Origin: Gluconobacter cerinus
GTDB lineage: Bacteria > Pseudomonadota > Alphaproteobacteria > Acetobacterales > Acetobacteraceae
Assembly: GCF_002723935.1 (NCBI RefSeq)
Contig: NZ_BEWM01000004.1
Coordinates: 124,001-188,000, forward strand
Length of the DNA stretch: 64,000 nucleotides
Direction: 5' to 3'
Made by a program: the position numbers and the translations under genes. Shown piece by piece: positions 8,301 through 16,157 of this stretch; within the stretch, counting starts at the first letter, position 1, and every line of letters starts with the position of its first letter. The notes under the pieces are model-generated. The model worked only from the letters and a program-made list of their open reading frames with translations. It made no database searches and had not been told where the DNA came from.

Positions 8301-11300
8301 GAAGAAACGCGCGTTCTGACGGTATCATCGTCTCATGGCGACGATGGTGAAGAAGAGTGGATTCAGCACGCTAAGCTCCGTGTTTTGGCAAGTGTGCCAT
8401 GGGCAGCAGACCCGGTGGCTCCTGAGAGCTTACAAGCCGATCTCAAACACGAAATACTGCCAGAAACGTTCTACGCGAGACTTGCAGAGCATGGCTTCTC
8501 GTACGGCCCGTCTTTTCAGACAATCAAAGAGCTGAAGGCCGGTGATGGTATTGCCTTCGCGCGTCTGGAGTTGGCAGATGCTGAGAGCATCGCAGAGTAT
8601 TTTCTTCATCCAGCATTGCTTGATGGCGCTTTCCAGGCATTGATCGGTGCCGGATACAGCGCTGCGGAAGAAAGAGTTTTCGTTCCGACAGGCGCGCGGC
8701 AGGTCGTCTATCGTGGAGGACACCATAAAGTCCTTCTGGCTCATGCCGCTCTAACACGTCGTTCCGAAACCGGCATTGAGGGCGATATCCGGCTCTTTAC
8801 AGAAGCGGGTGAACCTGTTGCCGAAATCCTCGGCTTCAAGGCGCGGGCTATTCGAAAGTTGGTCGCTGCAGGTATGGGGGCGGAGAATGTCCGTCGTTTC
8901 TATCGCCCGGCGTGGGTTCAGACGGAGTTGCTTCCGCATTTTGCGGAGCCTCTAACAGCACTGGTTTTGGGGCGTGATGGACCTCTGCTGGAGCAGTTCA
9001 GTCAGGTTTCTGCTGGCCAGGGGATTATGGTTGATACCCTGAAGATCGATGATGTGGATCAGACGGCCCTGGCAGAGGCGCTGGCTCAAACGAATGATGC
9101 AATCCTTTATCTGTGCTCATTCACTGAAGACGCAACCGGAAAACAGGGTATTGCAGAGATCTTGCGTCTTGTCAGAGCGATCAGGGTTTCGGAAGACGGT
9201 GAAGCTGCGCCGAAATGCCTGATCGTCACGCGCGGGGCGGTTTCTGCGGAAGCGATTCAAAGTGATGATCTGGATACAGGGCAGGCCGCTATCCGGGGTT
9301 TTGCAAGAGGGGTCGCATCAGAGCGGCCGGATCTTGCGCTTCGCATCGTCGATATCGGTCGTGTGGTTGACGAAGCCACGTTGCAGCAGCTCTGTGCGGA
9401 AATTGTTCAGCAGGATACAGAGGACGATATCGTTCTGCGCCCTGGCCTGCGGGCTGTCGGGCGACTGACTCCGTCGGAAACGAAGCCAGAACCTGTACCG
9501 ACGCTTTATCATCCCAACGAAACGGCGGATGGACGGCTCGTCGGGGTCCGTCTTGTGAGTGCATCGAATGGTTCGCTGGATCGGCTACATCATGAGCGGT
9601 TTGTCGCAGGTCCTCTGCAACCAGGTCAGGTCCTGTTTCGAACGCTCGCTGCAGCACTGAACTTCAAGGATATCCTGAAAGCGACCGGCCTTATTCCGCA
9701 AAGTGTTGTGGATGATACGTTCCATGGCGAAAGCCTTGGCATGGAAGCTTCTGCTGAGGTGATTGCTGTCGGCGAGGGTGTAACGGATTTTGCGCCGGGC
9801 GAACGATATCTCGTCTCCTGGCCAGGGTGTTTTGCGTCTCATTTCACTGCTGACGCAGAAAGCATTTTTGCGCTTCCCATTGAAGGGCTTGGGTCGCCAC
9901 TTGAAGCCGCCACGCTGCCTGTGGCTTTCATCACGGCGTATTATGGTTTGTGCCGTCTCGCGCATCTTGAAAAGGGTGAAACAGTCCTGATCCATTCCGG
10001 GACTGGGGGCGTTGGTCTGGCGGCAATCCAGTTGGCGAAACGGGTGGGAGCCCGAATTTTTGCAACTGCGGGAAGCCCTGAGAAACGGCAGTATCTTAGA
10101 GAACTCGGATGCGAGGGCGTTTGGGATTCCCGTTCTCTGGAATTTGCAGAAGGGATACGAGCCGTCACGCAGGGGCGCGGTGTTGATGTCGTTCTGAACT
10201 CCTTACCCGGAGAGGGGCAGACGCACAGTTTGTCGATCGTGGCTCCCTATGGCCGATTTGTCGAAATCGGGAAAAAGGACATCATTGAAAAACGCGGATT
10301 GCCCCTCGCTCCGTTCAATGAAAACCTGTCTTTTTTCTCACTCGACCTTGATCGGATGATGCTGGAGCGGCCTGCGCTGATGCGGTCACTCCTGTCAGAT
10401 GTGGCTGCGCTATCCAAAAGCGGAGACGTGCAACCTTTGCCGTTGGAAAGCTTTCCTGCGCGCGATGCCGCCGGAGCGTTCCGCCTGCTGGCGTCTACCA
10501 AGCATATGGGCAAGGTTGTTATTGATTACTCCGATCTGGACGACCTCAAAGCCTCGCCCTTGCCGAGGCCACAGCCACAGGTGTCGGATGGCAAAACATA
10601 TCTTATTACAGGCGGCCTGAGTGGCTTTGGCTGGGCAACCGCTGAATGGTTGATTGAACAGGGCGCTCGTAACTTGGTTCTGCTGGGTCGCAGAACACCG
10701 GAGGAAACCGGGGTTAGCGAGCAATTGGCAATCCGGCGTGCCGCAGGCGTGCACATTCATACCATCCAGGTCGATGTCTCGCACGAAGAGGCTATGCAGG
10801 ATGTCTTCGAGGAAATTGCCTTTACGAGCAATCTCCCACCAATTCGTGGCATTTTTCATTGTGCTGGAATTTTGGACGACGCGCTTGTCCAAAATCTGGA
10901 CGAAGCGCGGATTGGCCGGGTTCTTGAGGCAAAAGCCCAGGGCGCAATCATCCTTGACCGTTTGGTTCAAGGCATGGACTTGGATTATTTCGTGCTGTTT
11001 TCGTCTGTCACTACGGTGCTGGGGAACGTCGGCCAGAGCGCTTATATCGCCGCCAATGCCGTTCTGGGTGCGGTAGCGGCCGATCGCTGGAAAGATGGAG
11101 AGGCAGCTCTCGCAGTTGATTGGGGAGCGATTGCAGATGTGGGCATGCTAAGCCGGAACGAGACTGCGGCTCGGGCTTTAGAGGCCGCCGGTCTTAAGGG
11201 AATGCCGGCTCATGATGCGTTGGACCACTTGCCGGAAATGCTTGCGCTAGAGTTGCCGGAAGTTGCCTGTGTTGAGATTGACTGGAAGAAATGGGCGCAG

Positions 11301-11675
11301 ATTGTTCCCGGGGCAAACGCGCTGGCCCGCTTTTCACTTGTTCGCCTGGCGGATGCCAGTAATGGAGCGACCAGTGAGCGGCTCGCAACGCTCTCGGCCT
11401 TGCCGGAAGATGAGCGTCTTCCTTATGTTGTAGAGCAGGTGAAGGTCCTAATTGCCCAGACATTGCATCTGGAGCCCACAAGCATTGATGACCGTGCACG
11501 CTTGTCCGAACTTGGGATCGACTCTTTGGCCGGCGTTGAACTTCAAACGGCTCTGCGGGTAGAGTTCGGTGTCGAAGTCTCCATCCTTGTTCTCGCACGT
11601 GATGAAAGTATCCGAAAAATGTCCCAGTTTCTTTTGAACAGGGTCAAGATCGGCCAGACGGCGCAACTCCCATGA
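5322..11675 (+). CDS. Single-module type I reducing polyketide synthase (KS-AT-DH-ER-KR-ACP)
   Basis: A 2117-residue multidomain enzyme expected to extend an acyl starter and fully reduce it. Domains: ketosynthase about 5-435 with active Cys181 (DTACSSS) and the HGTGT and NLGH motifs; acyltransferase about 540-850 with Ser638 in GHSVGE; dehydratase about 910-1190 with His937 (H-x3-G-x4-P) and Asp1101; enoylreductase about 1415-1735 with the NADPH loop SGTGGVG at 1559; ketoreductase about 1755-1950 with TGGLSGFG and Tyr1908; acyl carrier domain about 2020-2105 with phosphopantetheine Ser2068 in LGIDSL. There is no thioesterase and no loading carrier domain. The acyltransferase specificity position reads VPYH, neither the malonyl HAFH nor the methylmalonyl YASH form, so the extender is not assigned. 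It overlaps the next gene by four bases (ATGA). The product is probably a reduced fatty-acid-like chain, made once or iteratively (inference). Confidence 0.93.
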   Translation: MIDYGHEVAVVGIGCRLPGGIETTEALWRFLCKQGDATSDVPADRWGIKRFYDPEYETPNKTYMRRGSFIDQKIDEMDPLFFGISPREATLMDPQQRLLLEVVWEAMENAGILPATLAGTRTGVFIGTFSLDWLVACGSPLNRPLITDHFAATAASATMLAARVSHNLGLQGPCMSIDTACSSSLVAIHQARTSLLNGESDVVVAGGVNIMVAPPASITMSKGHFLAADGRCKSFSADADGYGRGEGAGIVLLKRLADAKRDGDVIHGVVAGTGVNQDGRTLSLTMPSEDAQRALIEEVAQKAHVDLAAIGYVEAHGTGTPVGDPIEARALGTAIGHKRASDSPLIVGSIKANLGHLEAAAGVTGLIKALLCLKHGAIPPQANLTQVNPAIPFADLHLKVAQDTLTPLKAEAGTVYAGVNSFGYGGTNAVALLRAPTEADQPQKRLAEIVRMPSGRFLLPVNALVDASLKTLARSYASLLASSAAPSVANVCFSAATYRTRLPMQAVVSGRDREELIAGLKALSEGQSSPAVTVGRRRNGEMQHPVFVFSGMGSQWKGMGQHILRHAPEPVSSTIQQIDSLFSALAGWSILDEILKPAEHSRIDETVVAQPAIFMVQVVLAELFRFHGVTPVAIVGHSVGEVAASYIAGALSLEDAVTVIFHRSQQQARLAGRGAMLAIGMSGRQAAEKLLPGYEDRVSVAALNSAKSATLAGEEAALKELAARCDQDGTFNRLLRVEVPYHSILMEEIRDDLLNPLAALAPINPNIPLYSTVTGTRWADDALHDAEYWYGNARQPVLFHDAIQNLMGDGHRVFLEIGAHPVLGGLIRETAQQVDGDVTVIASLSRKDAEDTAIARSIAKLYMAAVPLDWSLLTGGHRTDLPHYAWSRSRFWSETEVSRKDRLDGTVHPVLGIPVSASRPGWLADINRNYMPWLPDHKVDGICLFPAAGYIEGGLALHRQIERSDAAILEDLEIGQALLLDSLTPPVVEWAFDEETRVLTVSSSHGDDGEEEWIQHAKLRVLASVPWAADPVAPESLQADLKHEILPETFYARLAEHGFSYGPSFQTIKELKAGDGIAFARLELADAESIAEYFLHPALLDGAFQALIGAGYSAAEERVFVPTGARQVVYRGGHHKVLLAHAALTRRSETGIEGDIRLFTEAGEPVAEILGFKARAIRKLVAAGMGAENVRRFYRPAWVQTELLPHFAEPLTALVLGRDGPLLEQFSQVSAGQGIMVDTLKIDDVDQTALAEALAQTNDAILYLCSFTEDATGKQGIAEILRLVRAIRVSEDGEAAPKCLIVTRGAVSAEAIQSDDLDTGQAAIRGFARGVASERPDLALRIVDIGRVVDEATLQQLCAEIVQQDTEDDIVLRPGLRAVGRLTPSETKPEPVPTLYHPNETADGRLVGVRLVSASNGSLDRLHHERFVAGPLQPGQVLFRTLAAALNFKDILKATGLIPQSVVDDTFHGESLGMEASAEVIAVGEGVTDFAPGERYLVSWPGCFASHFTADAESIFALPIEGLGSPLEAATLPVAFITAYYGLCRLAHLEKGETVLIHSGTGGVGLAAIQLAKRVGARIFATAGSPEKRQYLRELGCEGVWDSRSLEFAEGIRAVTQGRGVDVVLNSLPGEGQTHSLSIVAPYGRFVEIGKKDIIEKRGLPLAPFNENLSFFSLDLDRMMLERPALMRSLLSDVAALSKSGDVQPLPLESFPARDAAGAFRLLASTKHMGKVVIDYSDLDDLKASPLPRPQPQVSDGKTYLITGGLSGFGWATAEWLIEQGARNLVLLGRRTPEETGVSEQLAIRRAAGVHIHTIQVDVSHEEAMQDVFEEIAFTSNLPPIRGIFHCAGILDDALVQNLDEARIGRVLEAKAQGAIILDRLVQGMDLDYFVLFSSVTTVLGNVGQSAYIAANAVLGAVAADRWKDGEAALAVDWGAIADVGMLSRNETAARALEAAGLKGMPAHDALDHLPEMLALELPEVACVEIDWKKWAQIVPGANALARFSLVRLADASNGATSERLATLSALPEDERLPYVVEQVKVLIAQTLHLEPTSIDDRARLSELGIDSLAGVELQTALRVEFGVEVSILVLARDESIRKMSQFLLNRVKIGQTAQLP

Positions 11676-13483
11676 CACAGTCCTTTGCCACGGTTCTTGC
11701 CGCTGATGGACAGGAAATACTGGATTGGCAGCGGAGCACGATCGTTGATGCGCTGTTCTTTCATGCCGCCAGAACGCCGGACCTCAAAGTCTACACTTTG
11801 CTCGGAGACGGCGAAAATGAAACGGATACTGTAACGGCGTCTGAGCTTGCTGCGCAGGCTACGGCGTTGGCTGTATGGCTGAAGCGAATGCTTGAGCCCG
11901 GTGCTCGGGTGCTTTTGCTGTATGAAAGCAGCCTTGATTATATTCGGGGGCTTCTCGGGTGTCTGTGCGCGGGGCTGGTACCGGTTTCAGGCGTGTATCC
12001 CAAAGCGTTTGGCGCGCGGGACCGGTTTGTCGCGCTGAGAGATGACGTTGAGGCTGCGGCGGTTATCGGCAATCGCAGCATCCTCACCGAATTTCAGAAA
12101 GTTTGCCCCGACAAGGTCGATAGTGCGCGGTTTCTATGGATCCCGACGGACAAGATCCGCTCGTCTGCAAAGCACGAGAGTGTGGCACATCCTTTGCCAA
12201 CGGATGTTGCGCTTATTCAGTACACGTCGGGCTCCACACGGACACCACGGGGTGTTCTGCTCACGCATCGCAATATCGCGCATAATCTGTTCCGTCAGGC
12301 AGAGGCTTTTGGGTATCGGCAGGGCGATTGCGGCGTTAACTGGCTTCCTCTCTCTCATGACATGGGATTGATTGGGGGCGCCCTCATGACACTGGCAACT
12401 GGAGGGCGTTGTATTCTGTTACCGCCAGAAGCTATTGCTGAAAAACCGATACGGTGGTTGCGGGCTATTAGTCGTTACAGGGCGACGCTCTCCGGCGGCC
12501 CGAATTTCGCATATGGAATGTGCGTGCGGTCTATCGCCCCTGAAGACGTTGCATCACTGGATCTGTCTTGCTGGGAAGTGGCGTTTAACGGGGCAGAATA
12601 TATCCGCGAAGAGACGATGCAGTCGTTCACAGAACGTTTTGCGTCATCCGGGTTTGATGAACGTGCGTTTTTTGCATGTTATGGCCTTGCAGAAGCAACC
12701 TTGCTGGTCACGGCCAGTGAGCGTGGGCAAGGCGTGTCGTTTCGGGAGTTTTCCCGTGACGGTCTTGCGCATGGTCATGCACTCCCGCCGCGCGATATCC
12801 TTGATAGGCGCCTTTTAGCAGGCTGCGGCGAACCACCATCTGACATTATCGTACGAATTGCCAATGGGGACACTGAAACAGCGCTTCCAGATGGAGACGT
12901 CGGAGAAATTCGTATTCATAGTCCCGGCGTCGCAACCGGGTACGTGAACCGCCCTGTAGAAAACAGTCGGGTTTTCGAAGGGCATGTTGGGGGCGAAGAA
13001 GGGACGTTTTTACGGACAGGGGACCGTGGTTTTCTGCTGGATGGAACGCTGTATGTCACTGGCCGTCAGGATAATCGGATCAAACTCGGCGACAGTGTTC
13101 TTGATCCTGAAGATATTATCGCTTGTCTGGGAGCGTTCGAAGCCGATATTCGGCTGTTCTCAACGGCAGTCTTTGATGAGACCATTGGAGACAAAACGTC
13201 GCTTGTTCTTGTGACTGAACTCCCATCGGGATCGGATGGTGATCTGACGCAACTGGGTAAAGCTATCGGCGAGACGATCTGCACACATTTTCCGACGCGG
13301 CGTTGCCGTGTCGTTTTCCTGCGCGCCAGTGCGATCCTGAAAACGCCAAGCGGAAAAATCAGAGTGGCGGAAACCAAGAAGGAGCTTCTTCAGGGCAATA
13401 TTGCGATCCTTGGTGAATATACTCATAGTCCAGCAGGATCTGGCCAGGTGCGCATTCTAAAAATTGCAGAGGGGAAAATGTGA
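11672..13483 (+). CDS. Fatty acyl-AMP ligase (FAAL)
   Basis: A 603-residue adenylate-forming enzyme that activates fatty acids as acyl-AMP for handover to carrier proteins or PKS modules. Features typical of FAALs are visible: the phosphate loop YTSGSTRTPRG, LPLSHDMGLIG, SGGPNFAYGMCV, FNGAEYIREETM, the YG(L)AE motif in CYGLAEATLL, and the C-terminal catalytic Lys in TPSGKIR. Unlike the degenerate paralogue at 3811, this copy keeps all catalytic residues. It is coupled by four-base overlaps to the PKS upstream and the glycosyltransferase downstream. The context suggests it supplies the PKS starter, although the PKS has no separate loading carrier domain. Chain length cannot be read from the sequence. 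Confidence 0.9.
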   Translation: MTQSFATVLAADGQEILDWQRSTIVDALFFHAARTPDLKVYTLLGDGENETDTVTASELAAQATALAVWLKRMLEPGARVLLLYESSLDYIRGLLGCLCAGLVPVSGVYPKAFGARDRFVALRDDVEAAAVIGNRSILTEFQKVCPDKVDSARFLWIPTDKIRSSAKHESVAHPLPTDVALIQYTSGSTRTPRGVLLTHRNIAHNLFRQAEAFGYRQGDCGVNWLPLSHDMGLIGGALMTLATGGRCILLPPEAIAEKPIRWLRAISRYRATLSGGPNFAYGMCVRSIAPEDVASLDLSCWEVAFNGAEYIREETMQSFTERFASSGFDERAFFACYGLAEATLLVTASERGQGVSFREFSRDGLAHGHALPPRDILDRRLLAGCGEPPSDIIVRIANGDTETALPDGDVGEIRIHSPGVATGYVNRPVENSRVFEGHVGGEEGTFLRTGDRGFLLDGTLYVTGRQDNRIKLGDSVLDPEDIIACLGAFEADIRLFSTAVFDETIGDKTSLVLVTELPSGSDGDLTQLGKAIGETICTHFPTRRCRVVFLRASAILKTPSGKIRVAETKKELLQGNIAILGEYTHSPAGSGQVRILKIAEGKM

Positions 13484-14670
13484 GCATTAGCAGCCCCTCA
13501 GCGCCTCCAGTTCAACCCGCGTCTATTGTGCCGACGCAGGACGGGCCGGGAGGTATTCGCTTCGATTTTAACGATGGATGCCGCGTTCTTTTGCCTGCTG
13601 GTAATTGGCATGTTGTCCTGAAAGATCTGGATACGCACACGATTTTATTTTCTGAGGATGTGTCTCAGGGGATCGTACAGAGCATAAAAAGATATTACCT
13701 GCGCTATCAGATCGAGATTACAAAAGACGGCGAACCCTTCTTTACGTATGAAATGGACCTGAAGGATCAACCCATTCTCGTCCGAATGCGGGAAGGCGGC
13801 ATCGGTGATCATCTGGCTTGGTTCGGGCAAGTGGCAGAGTTTGCCCGCAAACACGAATGTCGCCTGACATGTATGGTGCGCCCGGACATCGCCAGTCTGC
13901 TCATTCCGGTGTACCCTTATATTCGGCTTGTTTCGACTGAAGAAGAGGCAGGAAAAGACTATTATGCCTCTTATAAAGTTCTGATTTTTTACAATGACGT
14001 TGCCCGCAACCATAGCCCGGTGGATTATCGCGAAGCAGGCCTGGAAAATAATGCGGCTCTTATTCTGGGCCTTTCGAGGACATCACGTCCACCCGATGTT
14101 GACGTCATGGAGGGAGGGAGGCCTCTTGCGGAACGATATGTCTGCATTGCGACCCAGGCGACATCCCAGAACAAATACTGGAACAATCCGTTCGGTTGGG
14201 TGGAGACGATCCGCTTCCTAAAAAATCATGGCTATAGAGTCATCTGTATCGACAGGAGCCGGGTCAACGGCGTCGGAACCATCTGGAATAATATCCCGTA
14301 TGGGGCGGAAGATTTCACAGGCGCGCTGCCTCTTGCTGAACGTGCGAGATGGTTGCGGCATGCAGAGTTTTTTATTGGGCTTTCCAGCGGTCTAAGCTGG
14401 CTTGCTTGGGCAGTCGGTACGCCTATTGTACTGATCAGCGGCTTCACGCGGCCTGACAATGAGTTTGAAACACCCTACCGCGTGATTAACTGGAATGCCT
14501 GCAATGGGTGTTCCAATGATATCCGGTGTCAGCTTGATCCAGCCGATTATCTTTGGTGTCCGCGGCAGAGCGGCACTGACAAACAGTTCGAATGTACCCG
14601 ACTGATTTCTTCGCAGCAGGTAATCGACACAATCATGAAAATTCCCGATTTTGAGGGAGTGTCAGAATGA
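13480..14670 (+). CDS. Autotransporter strand-loop-strand O-heptosyltransferase, copy 1
   Basis: A 396-residue protein of the TibC/Aah bacterial autotransporter heptosyltransferase family, which transfers ADP-heptose to Ser in strand-loop-strand repeats in the cytoplasm. Seen: the N-terminal barrel region (GIRFDFNDG, LKDLDT), GGIGDHLAW with Asp110 at the position of the family's catalytic Asp, then SSGLSWLAW and a C-terminal cysteine set Cys341, Cys344, Cys360, Cys372. In TibC a similar set binds iron. An extra Cys350 is present here only. The GTG start at 13480 overlaps the FAAL stop by four bases. Its likely substrate is the Hint/strand-loop-strand protein at 1513-3693 (inference from family role and proximity). 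Confidence 0.88.
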   Translation: MSISSPSAPPVQPASIVPTQDGPGGIRFDFNDGCRVLLPAGNWHVVLKDLDTHTILFSEDVSQGIVQSIKRYYLRYQIEITKDGEPFFTYEMDLKDQPILVRMREGGIGDHLAWFGQVAEFARKHECRLTCMVRPDIASLLIPVYPYIRLVSTEEEAGKDYYASYKVLIFYNDVARNHSPVDYREAGLENNAALILGLSRTSRPPDVDVMEGGRPLAERYVCIATQATSQNKYWNNPFGWVETIRFLKNHGYRVICIDRSRVNGVGTIWNNIPYGAEDFTGALPLAERARWLRHAEFFIGLSSGLSWLAWAVGTPIVLISGFTRPDNEFETPYRVINWNACNGCSNDIRCQLDPADYLWCPRQSGTDKQFECTRLISSQQVIDTIMKIPDFEGVSE

Positions 14671-16013
14671 CGACTGCAAAAGCGAATGACATCTTCCAGT
14701 CGATCATGCTTGCTGGACATTCCAGTAAGCCTGTTGCGACGCCGCCTGCCGTAGATCCGTCTAATGAGACTGATAGTGTCTCGAAATTAGATGCGGCTGC
14801 CGGTTCTGCGTCATCAATCGAGACCGCGACATTTCCGAGCCCTTCAAGCCTAGCAACGCAGGAAGGTTTTGCGGGTATTCGTTATGATTTTAACCAAGGG
14901 GTCCGTGTCACGGTTCCCAAAGGGATATGGCGCGTTCGGCTTACTGACCTTGATACGGACGCGGTTATTTTTGACGGTGAGGGGAGTAATGCGACCTTTC
15001 AAAGCCGAAAGAAGCATTACTTGAACGCAAGGATCGAAGTCTTCCAGGCGGGGATGCTCGTTTTCTCTCACGACTATAACGCGCAGGGTAAAAAAATAGC
15101 CATTCTTATGGCTGGCAATACGATCGGCGATACGGCTGGTTGGGTGCCATATGCTGTGCGTTTTGCACGAGACCATGCATGCGAACTCACAGTGATGGTA
15201 TCGGAGCAGATGAAAGAACTGCTTTCCGCGTCATACCCAGATATCAGATTTGTTGAAAAGCATGAGTTCAGCGCGTTAAAAGACGAGTTTTACGCCACGT
15301 ATTATATCGGTTTGTTCTTTGGGGATGAAGACAACACCTGGCAACCTGCCGACTTTCGGATTGTTGGATTGCACAGAACAGCAGGCTATATTCTCGGAGT
15401 TTCTCCCGAGGAAGAGCCTCTGCATCTGGATATTTCTGACGAAAGACCGATTGAAGAGCCTTATGTTGTCATCGCCAGTCAGGCCAGTGCCCAGTGCAAA
15501 TACTGGAATAACCCGACGGGTTGGTACGATGTCGTGGAGTTTCTCAAGAGATCAGGGTATCGCGTTATCTGCATCGACCGAGAAATAAAATATGGGCAGG
15601 GCCTTCATTGGAACCAGATCCCGCATAACGCGGAAGATGAGACTGGAGCCCGGCCCCTCCGCGAACGTCTTCAATGGCTAAAGCACGCAGAGTTTTTTGT
15701 GGGCCTGTCGAGCGGTCTCTCCTGGCTCGCTTGGGCGGCTGACACACCCGTTGTCATGATTTCCGGATTTACACATCCGATAAACGAATTTCAGACACCG
15801 TACCGGGTTTTTAATACCAACACTTGCAACAGTTGCTGGCACGATATTCGGCATCCGTTCATCCATAGTGACTTTCTTTTCTGCCCCCGTCATGCGGGCA
15901 CCAGTCGTCAGTTTGAATGTACGCGGAATATCACATCTGGTCAGGTCATTCGGACTATCAAAGCAGTGATGCTTGAGCACCCGCTAGAGAGCGCGCATCG
16001 TCCTTCAGAGTGA
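14667..16013 (+). CDS. Autotransporter strand-loop-strand O-heptosyltransferase, copy 2
   Basis: A 448-residue paralogue of the preceding gene, joined to it by an ATGA overlap. It carries an N-terminal extension of about 65 residues, rich in Ser/Thr/Ala/Pro, that copy 1 lacks. The catalytic-region motif NTIGDTAGW contains Asp155, matching Asp110 of copy 1. SSGLSWLAW is conserved. The four metal-binding cysteines are Cys387, Cys390, Cys406 and Cys418, with the same spacing (0, +3, +19, +31) as copy 1; His replaces the extra cysteine of copy 1. Two tandem copies could form a hetero-oligomer or have different acceptor or sugar preferences. It is the last gene of the operon; a terminator follows. 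Confidence 0.88.
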   Translation: MTTAKANDIFQSIMLAGHSSKPVATPPAVDPSNETDSVSKLDAAAGSASSIETATFPSPSSLATQEGFAGIRYDFNQGVRVTVPKGIWRVRLTDLDTDAVIFDGEGSNATFQSRKKHYLNARIEVFQAGMLVFSHDYNAQGKKIAILMAGNTIGDTAGWVPYAVRFARDHACELTVMVSEQMKELLSASYPDIRFVEKHEFSALKDEFYATYYIGLFFGDEDNTWQPADFRIVGLHRTAGYILGVSPEEEPLHLDISDERPIEEPYVVIASQASAQCKYWNNPTGWYDVVEFLKRSGYRVICIDREIKYGQGLHWNQIPHNAEDETGARPLRERLQWLKHAEFFVGLSSGLSWLAWAADTPVVMISGFTHPINEFQTPYRVFNTNTCNSCWHDIRHPFIHSDFLFCPRHAGTSRQFECTRNITSGQVIRTIKAVMLEHPLESAHRPSE

Positions 16014-16029
16014 ATTATAAAACGCTTTT

Positions 16030-16062
16030 CCTGAGCAAGGGGAAGCTCAGGTAGTCTTTTTT
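16030..16062 (+). terminator. Rho-independent terminator of the PKS/heptosyltransferase operon
   Basis: The arms CCTGAGC (16030-16036) and GCTCAGG (16045-16051) pair perfectly around an eight-base loop. A T-rich tract follows at 16055-16062. Confidence 0.8.
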
Positions 16063-16157
16063 ACCCCCCCTGGAGCTGTCCCGCTTGCGCTCTCCCTGAA
16101 CCGCGTTACTGTTCCGGTTCTTACGCATCCGGAAGAACCGGGAAGCAGGAGGCCAGG

